A program made the translations under genes and the position numbers. From NCBI RefSeq assembly GCF_945952095.1, contig NZ_CAMFHL010000135.1:1-18490 (forward strand): DNA of 18,490 nt, in the 5' to 3' direction. Within the stretch, counting starts at the first letter, position 1. Every line of letters starts with the position of its first letter. Positions 7,001-14,117 of this stretch are shown piece after piece. Source of the stretch: an uncultured Arsenicibacter sp. (GTDB lineage Bacteria > Bacteroidota > Bacteroidia > Cytophagales > Spirosomataceae). The notes below the pieces were generated by a model, which was given only the letters and a program-made list of their open reading frames with translations, did not search any database and was not told where the DNA came from.

Positions 7001-10000
7001 TGCCACTATCAGGTGTCAGGATCACATTTGGTGTTTCCTTATCTTCCCCCACAAACAATGAGGCTGTGGATGTACAGTTGCCGTCGCCGGTAGCAGTGAC
7101 CGAATACAATCCCGGGTTATTTACAATCAGTGTAGCGCCGCTACCGGTCAGCGGGCCATCCGGTCCGGCGAAGGCGTACGTAAGTCCGCCGCCAACCGCG
7201 CCGGCAGTGAGGGTTACACTGGTTTGAGAGCAGGTCAGGGCCGTGTTGCTGGCGGTCAGACTTACCTCCGGCCGGGTATTGTTCTGGCTCACGTCGATGA
7301 GGGTATTGCTCGAACAGCCTGTCGTGGTGTTACTGACCACTACCCCATAACTCCCCCCGGCGCCTACCAGGGCCGTACCTGCTACGGGATCCTGACTGAT
7401 AATTTCCGGCCCGAAAAAGGCATAGCTATCGCCCCCCGAGGCGGTGAGCGTCACGGCCGGGACAGCGCAGGTGACCGTACCGGAAACCACCAGGCCCGCC
7501 ACGGGCAGGTCTGTACGCTGGCTCACTACCGCTGAGGCCGAAGCAGTACAGCCGGTAGCGGCGGTCAGCACGACCGTGTAGGTTCCAGGACTGCTTACCG
7601 TAATCACGTCATCACTGAGCCCGTTAGACCACAGATAACTGTCTCCGGCAAGGGTTGCCCCCGAAGCTGTCAGGCTGACAACCGCATTGGTACAGGTAAT
7701 CGTGGCCGAAGCAGGATCGATACTCACAGACGGTGTCGTCGTGTTCTGGCTCACAGTAGTGGTAGTAACCGTTGAACAGCCCGTGATGGTATTGATCACA
7801 GTGACCGAGTAAACACCCGCCCGATTGACCTCTGCCAGGCCTGTTGTGCCGTCCTGCGTCACGATACCCGATGGGCCGCCTCCCGCCGGCCCGGCAAATA
7901 CATAACTCACACTCAACAGACCGCCAGCATCCGCAGTCAGTCCGGCTGTCGTCTGAGCGCAGGTGAGTGTACCATTCGCTGCCAGACTGGCTACTGGTGA
8001 CGCCACGTCCTGCCCGACACTGACTGAGGCAGAGACGGTGCAGCCATTGGCGCCGGTGGCCGTAACGGTGTAGGTGCCGGGTGCACTCACCGGCAGGGTA
8101 CTGCCTGTGCTGGTTCCTCCTGGCAGCGCCGGACTGGCTGTCCAGGTATATGACGTTCCGCCGGTAGCGGTGAGCGTCAGGGCAGGGCTGGCACAGGTTA
8201 GTATGCCGCCGGCTGGGTTGATATCTACTACAGGCAGGGTATTGTCCTGGCCGATGCTGATGTCTGTCGTACTGGAGCATCCCGTAGCGGTGTTCGTTAC
8301 CGTGACGGAATAAAGCCCCGTTTGGTTTAGTACGGCCGTTCCGGCCGCCGGATTCTGGCTGATCAACCCCGTTCCGGCAAACGCATACAGTGTTCCGCCT
8401 GAAGCGGTCAGTGTCAGTGAGGGTTGAGCACAGCTCAGCAGGCCGCTGTGGCTGGCGGTAAGCGTTGGTGTTGGCAAGGCATGTACCGTAACCGAAGTCG
8501 TGGCCGTATTGATACAGCCCGCGCTGTTAGCCACCCGTACTGTAAAGCTATACACCCCTGCCGTTAACTCCGTGACTTCCGTGCCGGGGTCAGTCCCGCT
8601 GCCAAGGATACCTTCGCTGCTGATGAAGGTGTAGCCGGCCGGCGCTCCGGTGCTCAGGTCTGATGTGGCGACCAGGCTCACCGACTCACCCTCGCATACG
8701 TTTACGGCTGACAAGCTAATGACCGGCAGGCTGGTATTCTCACTGACCGTAACCAGTTGACTGGCTACTGCCGTACAGCCGCTCCCGTTGGTAACGGTCA
8801 CCGTGTAGGTACCTGTCGTGTTGATGGCACGCTGGGCATTGGTTGTGTTGTTTTCCCAGCGATACGTATTCCCGCCCGTAGCCGTGAGTGTCAGCACAGG
8901 ACTGGCACACGTGATTGTCGTGTTAACCGGAACATTAATGCCGGCGTCAGGCAGTGGGTTTACCGTCAGGGTTGCGGTACTCTGGTCGGTAAAGCTGTTG
9001 TCGCTCACAATCAGTGTAAACGCTTGCAGACCCGACCCGGCAGCGGTCCAGCTTTGGCTGAAAGCCGTGCTGGCAGTGGATCCGGTCGTCTGGCTGCTGC
9101 CGTTGGTAAGCGTATAGTTATAGGTTCCCGAAATGCCGCTTACTGAAGCCGTAAACGTAACCCGATTACCCGCGCAGACTGCATTGGGTGTGACACTCAG
9201 GCTACCCACATCGGTGGACTGGATAGTGAGTGAATAGACGCTGCTCACGCCCGAACACCCGTTGGCATCGGTGCCGCGCACGGTCACGTTGAATGTACCG
9301 GTCTGGGTAGGCGTGCCGGTCAGTGACCCCGCCGGGCTCAGGCTGAGGCCCGAAGGCAGCAAGCCGCCTGCCACCGAGAAGGTATAGGCCGGTTGCCCGC
9401 CGGTTGCCCCGAAGGTCTGACTGAACGCCACACCGGCCAGGGCGGTGTTGGTAGTAGGTATACTCACCGATACCGTGGCCGTGGTACTTTGAATGGTAAT
9501 CGTGGTGGTACTGACACAACCCGACGCGTTGCGGCCTGTGAGGGTGAAGGTGCCGGTCTGACTGACCGTTGCCGCTGCTCCCGACGAGACAATGCCCGTG
9601 CCCGCAAAGGTGTAGCTGGTGGCTCCTGAAGCCGTAAGCGTCAGCGAGGGGCTGGCGCAGGTCAGCGTGTTCGAGATAGCCCCCCCCGTGTTGCGGGCAG
9701 TGAGTGTCAGGCTGGGCGGCGCCAGCACGGTCACTGAGGTAAGGGCCGTATTGGAACAGCCCACACTGTTGGTGCCTCGCACGGTGAGGGTATACGACCC
9801 GACCGCCAGACCACTGACCGTTGCCGTGCTGGCACTTCCCGAACTAATGAGCGAGCCATCGGAACGGCTGAAGGTGTAGGAGGTCAGGCCTGTCGTGGCT
9901 GACAGGCGGACAGCCCCGCCCTCGCAGACATTGGTCGCTGAGAGCACGAGCGTAGGCGGAGTAGTGTTTTGCGTCACCGTCACCAGGCTGCTGCTGGTGG

Positions 10001-12488
10001 CTGAACAGCCGCTGGCATTGGTAACCGTTACGGCATAGGTGCCGGTGGTGGTGATACTCCGGATGGCCGAAACACTGTTGTTCTCCCAGCGATACGTACT
10101 CCCGCCCGTGGCCGTGAGTGCAACCGAAGGGCTGGCACAGGTGACGGTGAGGTTAGCCGGCAGGCTGATGCCCGCCGTGGGCAGGGCTACCACCGACAGC
10201 GATGCGGTGGCGCGGGTGGTTTGTCCGCTCTGGCTGACGGTCAGCGTGAAAGCCTGCGCCCCTGATCCGGCCGCCACCCAGCTTTGACTGAAGGCCGTGC
10301 TGGTTTTGGTACCCGTGGTGGTACTGGTGCCGTTAGAGAGCGTAAAATTGTAAGGTGTAGTCACGTTGCCGACCGTTGCGGTGAAGGTGGCTGTACTGCC
10401 CGCACACAGGGACGCTGAAGCAGGGGCAAAGCCCACGATTGTGGGCGTTAGGTTATTCACTGTCAGAATATAGCTTGAGCCTGTGGCCGAGCAGCCGTTG
10501 ACATCGGTGGCGCGGACGGTTACCGTAAACGTACCGCTTTGGGTAGGTGTCCCCGACAGAACGCCGGTACTGGCTAACGACAGACCTGTAGGCAAAATGC
10601 CGCTGGCAATTGCGAACGTGCGCGAAGCGGCTCCGGTGGAAGTCGATGTGAAGGTCTGGCTAAACCCTGCGCCAACGATGGCGGTGTTCGTGACGGGATT
10701 GGTGGTGGTAATGGTTGCCGTTGCACTTCGGACCACCTGACTGGTTGCCGCCGTACAGTTGCTGGCGTTGGTGACCGTGACAGAGTAGGTACCCGATGTG
10801 CTCACGGTGCGGGTAGCGGTAGCGGTATTATCCTCCCACCGGTAGGTGCTGCCCCCGGTAGCGGTTAAGGTAAGGGTGGGTGTAGTGCAGGTGAGCGTGG
10901 TGCTGGTGGGGGTCAGAATAGCCACCGTTGGCAGGGAGGCAACCGTCAGCGTAGCTCCGTTAGAGTTCGTGTTGCCACCTCCGCCCGTTACCACGCAGCG
11001 ATACTGGTATCCGTTGAAGCCGGCGGTGTTGCTGATGGTGAGTGTTTGGCTGGTTACGCCCGAATAGGGCGTTGCGTTATTCAGGTTGGTAAACCCACCG
11101 CCCGTATTGACCTGCCATTGGTAGGATGATGCATTCGTTGCCGCTACCGAAAAGAAGGTGCTATTGCCCGTACAAACGGTTCTACTGACGGGATGGGTAG
11201 TGACGGTGGGGGGTGGTGTGTAGCTGTAGCCGAACGGCACCACGTAATTACAGGCCCCGCCCGACGGCGTAATTTTGGCGTAGAGGGTCTGAGGGCCTGT
11301 GGGTAAACTGGTTGAGGGCACAAAGGTATTAGGTGCCGTAAAGCTACCGGCTGAAGTAGTGGCGGCTGAATTGGTATAAATACCGTTGATGGTGCCTGTG
11401 AAGGTTCCCTGATAGGTGAAAATGCTGCTGTTGGTGGGATTCTCATTAACGATTACCGAGCCATTGTTATTGGTTATCGTGCCTGATAAAGAACCATAAT
11501 TCAATACCCCGTTATTTGTAAAAGACCCACCGGATCGGGTAAGCGTTCCGGCAATATGAATTGCTCCAAAATTGGTTGTAGTGGCATTGGTATTATTAAA
11601 ATCTCCTGAAAACAGATTAATTTTACCGCAAGCCTGGTTTGTAATCGTGCTGGCAACGGAGTTATTAATACCCGTGCCGCTATTTACGTTTATCGTCCCC
11701 GTGTTGGTTAAGCTGACCGTTCCTGTAATAAAGGATAGAACGTCATTCGTTCCATTGAAATTAATAGTCCCGTTGTTGATCAGATTGCGCTGACCTAAAC
11801 GGTTCGTTATAATCCCAGTGGTGACATTACTGCTAAAGTTAATGGTCCCCGATGTACCGTTCGTGATCGTACAGGCACCTCCTCCCTGGTCTTGATCGGC
11901 CAGCTCAACAGATCGTTGGTTCGTGTTAAAACTTAACAGGCCGTTATTGGTAAAGACAGAACCAAAAGTTATTGGGGAAACAGCATTAACTGCACCTCCG
12001 GATGTAGTCTCGACGCGCAAAACCCCGTTATTAATTACCGTTGCGGTGTAAGTAGCTAACCCGATACCGCCCGCTCCCCGAATTAACAAGATACCCCCCG
12101 AATTAATTGTTAGCCGAGCTCCTGAATTGACATAGATCACACCTGCAGTGGCCGTTGTTCCCGAAGCAATCACGGGATCATTCGTGACATCGTTGATGAC
12201 GACTTCATCCGCATCACCCGGCACACCTGAAGGATTCCAGTTGGCAGCCGTTCCCCAGTTGGTGCTGGAGGCTCCCGTCCATGTTTTGGTTACAGCCAAT
12301 GCCCTGTGGCTGGTCAGGGCACCCACCAGGAGCGAGCCGAAAAGAAGCAACGTAAGCCGATAGCCTGTACGGGCTCGGGCGATGTACGGGTGCCTGGCTG
12401 GACCGTACAGGCACCCGTACATCGCCCGATGCGAACGAGACAGAAAGAAGTTCATGGCGAAGAAAGGCAGTAGGTAAAGACGGTTCAT
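4023..12488 (-). CDS. Giant secreted Ig-repeat surface protein/adhesin
   Basis: Very large secreted protein, 2,821 aa from the ATG at 12488. The frame is open to a TTG at 12545, and other ATGs are at 12455 and 12422; I chose 12488 because its upstream sequence is A-rich. A hydrophobic stretch RLTLLLFGSLLVGALTSHRALA followed by VTKTW marks a signal peptide, preceded by an unusually long N-terminal extension. Next comes a mature N-terminus of the type WTGASSTNWGTAANW with Asn/Thr/Gly-rich repeats typical of beta-solenoids (about 300 residues). About 30 Ig-like modules follow, most with LTCASPTLTLTA, an aromatic strand, AGTYSVTVT and a second Cys in NGC, so probably one disulfide each. Two He_PIG-type modules (GLSLSPAGSLTGTPTQTGTF) occur. 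I see no standard T9SS sorting domain; the last ~85 residues form a conserved end shared with the partial gene at 18006. Likely role is adhesion, by inference. Confidence 0.9.
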   Translation of the reverse strand: MNRLYLLPFFAMNFFLSRSHRAMYGCLYGPARHPYIARARTGYRLTLLLFGSLLVGALTSHRALAVTKTWTGASSTNWGTAANWNPSGVPGDADEVVINDVTNDPVIASGTTATAGVIYVNSGARLTINSGGILLIRGAGGIGLATYTATVINNGVLRVETTSGGAVNAVSPITFGSVFTNNGLLSFNTNQRSVELADQDQGGGACTITNGTSGTINFSSNVTTGIITNRLGQRNLINNGTINFNGTNDVLSFITGTVSLTNTGTINVNSGTGINNSVASTITNQACGKINLFSGDFNNTNATTTNFGAIHIAGTLTRSGGSFTNNGVLNYGSLSGTITNNNGSVIVNENPTNSSIFTYQGTFTGTINGIYTNSAATTSAGSFTAPNTFVPSTSLPTGPQTLYAKITPSGGACNYVVPFGYSYTPPPTVTTHPVSRTVCTGNSTFFSVAATNASSYQWQVNTGGGFTNLNNATPYSGVTSQTLTISNTAGFNGYQYRCVVTGGGGNTNSNGATLTVASLPTVAILTPTSTTLTCTTPTLTLTATGGSTYRWEDNTATATRTVSTSGTYSVTVTNASNCTAATSQVVRSATATITTTNPVTNTAIVGAGFSQTFTSTSTGAASRTFAIASGILPTGLSLASTGVLSGTPTQSGTFTVTVRATDVNGCSATGSSYILTVNNLTPTIVGFAPASASLCAGSTATFTATVGNVTTPYNFTLSNGTSTTTGTKTSTAFSQSWVAAGSGAQAFTLTVSQSGQTTRATASLSVVALPTAGISLPANLTVTCASPSVALTATGGSTYRWENNSVSAIRSITTTGTYAVTVTNASGCSATSSSLVTVTQNTTPPTLVLSATNVCEGGAVRLSATTGLTSYTFSRSDGSLISSGSASTATVSGLAVGSYTLTVRGTNSVGCSNTALTSVTVLAPPSLTLTARNTGGAISNTLTCASPSLTLTASGATSYTFAGTGIVSSGAAATVSQTGTFTLTGRNASGCVSTTTITIQSTTATVSVSIPTTNTALAGVAFSQTFGATGGQPAYTFSVAGGLLPSGLSLSPAGSLTGTPTQTGTFNVTVRGTDANGCSGVSSVYSLTIQSTDVGSLSVTPNAVCAGNRVTFTASVSGISGTYNYTLTNGSSQTTGSTASTAFSQSWTAAGSGLQAFTLIVSDNSFTDQSTATLTVNPLPDAGINVPVNTTITCASPVLTLTATGGNTYRWENNTTNAQRAINTTGTYTVTVTNGSGCTAVASQLVTVSENTSLPVISLSAVNVCEGESVSLVATSDLSTGAPAGYTFISSEGILGSGTDPGTEVTELTAGVYSFTVRVANSAGCINTATTSVTVHALPTPTLTASHSGLLSCAQPSLTLTASGGTLYAFAGTGLISQNPAAGTAVLNQTGLYSVTVTNTATGCSSTTDISIGQDNTLPVVDINPAGGILTCASPALTLTATGGTSYTWTASPALPGGTSTGSTLPVSAPGTYTVTATGANGCTVSASVSVGQDVASPVASLAANGTLTCAQTTAGLTADAGGLLSVSYVFAGPAGGGPSGIVTQDGTTGLAEVNRAGVYSVTVINTITGCSTVTTTTVSQNTTTPSVSIDPASATITCTNAVVSLTASGATLAGDSYLWSNGLSDDVITVSSPGTYTVVLTAATGCTASASAVVSQRTDLPVAGLVVSGTVTCAVPAVTLTASGGDSYAFFGPEIISQDPVAGTALVGAGGSYGVVVSNTTTGCSSNTLIDVSQNNTRPEVSLTASNTALTCSQTSVTLTAGAVGGGLTYAFAGPDGPLTGSGATLIVNNPGLYSVTATGDGNCTSTASLFVGEDKETPNVILTPDSGTLTCASPTLTLTATEGFSNYRFSNGQNGIGNTLTVSSADTYSVIVTAANGCTNVASATVESTSAVISASLVASWAISCNTPSVTLTAGPAGISYSFGSGATQLGNSNLATVDAAGTYSVTVSDAGGCSAVAQVTVTGSTTAPTGATLTAGSGGTLTCGQTALTLTAGATGLGLSYSFSGPGVVAQSGNSATVNVAGNYSVVITGSNGCTTSATTTVYSNTAAPVVSLTPSSATLTCASPTVTLTATSGLTSYSFSTGQNGSGNTLLVSSAGTYSVIVTGSNGCTSLTSATVVSSTAVISASLVASGAISCNSPSVTLTASPSNLTYSFGSGATRIGQTNQATVNAAGTYSVTVSDAGGCSAVAQVTVTGSTTAPTGATLTASHGGTLTCAGTALTLTAGATGSGFSYSFSGSGVLAQSGSSATVNAAGNYSVVITGNNSCTTSAATTVHSNTAAPTVSLTPSSATLTCATPTVTLTATSGLTSYSFSTGQNGTGNTLLVTSAGTYSVLATGANGCTSLTSATVVSSTAVISASLVASGAISCNSPSVTLTASPSNLTYSFGSGATRIGQTNQATVNAAGTYSVTVSDAGGCSAVAQVTVTGSTTAPTGATLTASHGGTLTCAGTALTLTAGATGSGFSYSFVGAGIVAQSGSSATVNTAGNYSVVITGSNSCTTSATTTVYSNTAPPSLSISPSSVTLTCASPSAILSVVGTGDARWSTGAVSNTISVASAGTYSVTLTGGNGCTSVSSATIVSATAAPALSINPSSTVISCASPTVSLSAVGTGQVRWSTGAVSAVISVSVADTYSVTLTDGGSCTATTSIVVSASSLGTATVTAGGSLGCGVTTTTVRVQATGATSFTLSGPNGYNQTNSSGIFSVSAGGSYTGLAGLASCVVSNTAVVAEGGVQPTISSVQAAVALGSGACRVSVQGAGYGDRYVLTGPSYVFSVVFRTAGEHSAVFPDVVKPGTYTLTVYSGNCVVTRTVAVSGTACQ
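4957..7044 (-). repeat. Three tandem 696-bp units within the giant gene
   Basis: Units 4957-5652, 5653-6348 and 6349-7044 each encode 232 aa, i.e. three consecutive Ig-like modules. They contain, in order, LTPSSATLTCASP, AVISASLVASGAISC and TTAPTGATLTA. The YSNTA/HSNTA boundary recurs exactly 696 bp apart at 4953, 5649 and 6345. Two units are identical at every base over 344 bp (5089-5432 against 5785-6128). The third, 5'-most in the gene, is clearly diverged, for example CGQTALTLTA instead of CAGTALTLTA. The array keeps the reading frame. Confidence 0.9.
8245..10715 (-). repeat. Older ~1.24-kb super-repeat, two copies, within the giant gene
   Basis: Two copies of a five-module block follow each other (about 9480-10715, then 8245-9480). 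The order in each is a He_PIG module (GLSL...GTPTQ.GTF), a CAG.....FTA module with TAFSQSW, a module with TGG.TYRWENN, a VCEG module and an LTCASPSLTL/LSCAQPSLTL module. Matching DNA landmarks are about 1,230-1,240 bp apart, e.g. CCCAGCGATACGTA at 10085 and 8855. Copies are diverged. Boundaries are approximate. Confidence 0.65.
12375..12429. repeat. Perfect 21-bp inverted repeat near the 5' end of the giant gene
   Basis: Arms 12375-12395 and 12409-12429 are exact reverse complements separated by 13 nt. The right arm begins AGGCACCCGTACATCGCCC. It overlaps codons for residues about 20-38 (counting from the ATG at 12488), including another ATG at 12422, and lies before the hydrophobic core of the signal peptide. 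In mRNA it would make a very stable hairpin shortly after the start codon. Confidence 0.85.
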
Positions 12489-12895
12489 GAGAAAAGCTTT
12501 TTTGTTTTTCACGTACGGAATATCCGCCTCCAAAAATGCCCTCAAAATGCCTCCCGCTGTTAACCCATTTTGGATTTTCTTTTGCTCATTTCGGACATCG
12601 GCCGCTTTTTTTCACAAAAAAGCACACTTGACAAGCCAATAAGTGTATATGCCAATACGAATAGTAACTTATAAAGACATTATGAGCTATTGATGAAAAG
12701 ATGACTGCTAATGGTAAAACGGGGGGAGAAATGTTCATCCATGTCTGTTTACCAGCCGGGTCCGGAGGCGTAACGGCCGAAGAAGCTGTATCGTGATCAG
12801 ATCACAACCGCATCCAAAGCCGGCATATTTCAGGACAACTTGATAGCTGAATAAGAGTGGCCGGCATCTATAACCGGTGCAGTGGCCTTAGTCGG

Positions 12896-12928
12896 GTATT
12901 ACCGGAATGACATTCGTGGCGGTAATAC
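12896..12928. repeat. 9-bp inverted repeat
   Basis: GTATTACCG (12896-12904) pairs exactly with CGGTAATAC (12920-12928) around a 15-nt loop. It lies upstream of the 13009-13057 hairpin and could be part of the same structured region. Confidence 0.45.
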
Positions 12929-13008
12929 TTCAAAAAAATCCGGATAAGGTATTCCCGGTATCACCGGTAAAAAAGGTGTTTAAGACACTCCGGAAGGGTA
13001 ATAACGCT

Positions 13009-13057
13009 ATTCAGCAGCGGTAATATCGCTGCTGAATAAAGGCTTCCGGCTTTTTTT
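13009..13057 (+). terminator. Hairpin followed by T-run, possible terminator of an unseen transcript
   Basis: An 11-bp perfect stem ATTCAGCAGCG (13009-13019)/CGCTGCTGAAT (13027-13037) with a 7-nt loop is followed by GGCTTCCGGC and seven T residues (13051-13057). CTTCCGG (13043-13049) also pairs with CCGGAAG at 12990-12996, which would enclose the inner hairpin. No plus-strand gene precedes it, so it could end a small RNA or be a relic. Confidence 0.4.
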
Positions 13058-13283
13058 AGCCTGATTCTGATTGATGCAATCTAACGTTCAGGTTTCATGC
13101 AGCATTGTCCTGTCTTTCCGCTGGTTTATCAGCTCCTCCTTCTAAGTCGCTATGTTTCGGTCCATGTCCATTGGCTCCATTTCTCCGCATCTTTTTTCTG
13201 TACAGATTCGATACGAAGTGTGCTGCCGCTGATCCAGCCGCTTTCCGGATCGTCCCGGCTCAGGTGGCATCCTGTCCGGTTTA

Positions 13284-13850
13284 TTACCTCTCCGGCTCCC
13301 ATTGCAGATACCGGTACACCGTTGCCCGGCTCAGGTTCAGAATCTGCCCGATCTCGGCGACGGTCTTGTCTTTGCCGGCATAGAGTGTTTTGACGGCGGC
13401 AGCTTTAGCCTGTGCTTCTTTGGTCAGTCCTTTGGGTTTGCCGCCCTGCCGGCCACGGGCCCGCGCGGCCGAGAGTCCGGCGCGGGTGCGCTCGCGGATA
13501 AGGTCCCGTTCAAACTCAGCCAGTGACGCAAAGATGTTAAACACCAGTCGCCCCTGCGCGGTGGTAGTGTCGATAGCATCGTTCAGGCTCCGGAAGCCGA
13601 TGCCTTTCTGCTGGAAGTCGTTGACGAGGGTGATCAGCTCCTTTAGCGAGCGGCCGAGGCGGTCGAGCTTCCAGACGATGAGTGTGTCGCCTTCGCGCAG
13701 GGTCTCCAGCAGTTTCTGAAGCTGAGGCCGGTCTTTGGCCGACGATACTTTTTCCTGAAAGATTTTCTGGCAACCGGCTTTCTTGAGGTCATCAAGTTGC
13801 AGGTTGAGGTTCTGGTCCTGGGTTGATACCCGTGCGTATCCGAAAAGCAT
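13284..13850 (-). CDS. Serine recombinase (resolvase/invertase family)
   Basis: Site-specific recombinase of 188 aa, full length for the small Tn3-resolvase/Hin-type family. The catalytic domain starts with GYARVSTQDQN, where Ser9 is the nucleophile and Arg7 a partner. It continues with VWKLDRLGRS (Asp63, Arg64, Arg67), the region AIDTTTAQGRLVFNIFASLAE, and the long E-helix FERDLIRERTRAGL. The linker ARGRQGGKPKG leads to a C-terminal helix-turn-helix (about 163-183, VAEIGQILNLSRATVYRYL). The enzyme would cut and exchange DNA at paired res or inversion sites. Its usual jobs are plasmid dimer resolution, transposon cointegrate resolution or DNA inversion. No transposase is seen nearby, so plasmid multimer resolution is the simplest reading given the partition genes. 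ATG at 13850; the upstream region has repeated GTCTCA/TGAGAC elements. Family is certain; which of the three roles is inference. Confidence 0.95.
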   Translation of the reverse strand: MLFGYARVSTQDQNLNLQLDDLKKAGCQKIFQEKVSSAKDRPQLQKLLETLREGDTLIVWKLDRLGRSLKELITLVNDFQQKGIGFRSLNDAIDTTTAQGRLVFNIFASLAEFERDLIRERTRAGLSAARARGRQGGKPKGLTKEAQAKAAAVKTLYAGKDKTVAEIGQILNLSRATVYRYLQWEPER

Positions 13851-13853
13851 GTG

Positions 13854-13975
13854 TTTGTCTCACTAAGTCAGGCAAAGATAGTAAAATGAGACATTGATTT
13901 GTGAGATAATGATTTGAGACGTTTTTAGGGTGGAAATTGGGGAGTCGGGTGGGGTGGGGGAAGTGTCTCACAAAA
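13854..13975. promoter_or_regulatory. Candidate res site/operator and -7 box of the recombinase
   Basis: GTCTCA or its complement occurs at 13857-13862 (+), 13887-13892 (-), 13915-13920 (-) and 13965-13970 (+), with a variant TGAGAT at 13902-13907. Longer pairs are TGTCTCA/TGAGACA (13856-13862/13887-13893) and TTTGTGAGA/TCTCACAAA (13898-13906/13966-13974). On the minus strand a perfect -7 box TATCTTTG lies at 13880-13873 among them, 23 bp before the ATG. Resolvases usually bind several subsites upstream of their own gene and autoregulate; this layout fits, though I saw no clear -33 box. Confidence 0.55.
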
Positions 13976-14072
13976 CGGGCGTTTCTCGATACAGTAAATT
14001 GACATTTTGACGCCCCTCAGTTCGCTACCACGTTTGAGCCCAACCAGATCAACGCGGTAGTTTGCCGAATCT

Positions 14073-14100
14073 GTCGTTATATTTGTTAGAATATAACGAC
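14073..14100 (+). promoter_or_regulatory. Promoter -7 box inside an inverted-repeat operator, receptor operon
   Basis: GTCGTTATATT (14073-14083) and AATATAACGAC (14090-14100) form an 11-bp perfect inverted repeat around TGTTAG. The Bacteroidota -7 consensus TAnnTTTG is met exactly by TATATTTG at 14078-14085, within the repeat. Transcription would begin about 14090-14095, some 25 nt before the receptor ATG. A dimeric repressor bound here would cover the promoter. A -33 TTTG at the usual distance is not clear; the one at 14061 is too close. Confidence 0.6.
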
Positions 14101-14117
14101 TATCTTAATTTGCTTTC

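Larger units (their letters stand above)
12546..13283. other. Gene-free, hairpin-rich stretch
   Basis: No protein-coding gene is supported. The left end would hold the promoter of the giant gene, but I find no good TAnnTTTG box on the minus strand. The right half of the stretch (from 12896) is dense in short inverted repeats, listed separately. Open frames at 13097-13393 (+) have no family features and run into the recombinase on the other strand. Confidence 0.5.

Noticed and set aside
4957..7044. CRISPR-like array
   Set aside because: The repeats are 696 bp, coding and in frame; there are no short repeats with unique spacers.
5089..9519. Minus-strand frames inside the giant gene (5089-5460, 7624-8280, 9202-9519)
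   Set aside because: Out-of-frame readings of the same Thr/Ser-rich codons, rich in His/Arg/Gln; the main frame is continuous and explains the region.
12375..12429. Invertible promoter switch driven by the nearby serine recombinase
   Set aside because: Only 13 bp would invert, within coding sequence, and the arms do not resemble the GTCTCA elements beside the recombinase gene.
12489..12545. Extension of the giant protein to a TTG start at 12545
   Set aside because: TTG starts are rare and the added 19 residues do not improve the signal peptide; the ATG at 12488 has an A-rich leader. Not fully excluded.
13097..13719. Plus-strand frames around and opposite the recombinase
   Set aside because: They overlap the certain serine recombinase or begin in non-coding DNA and show no domain.
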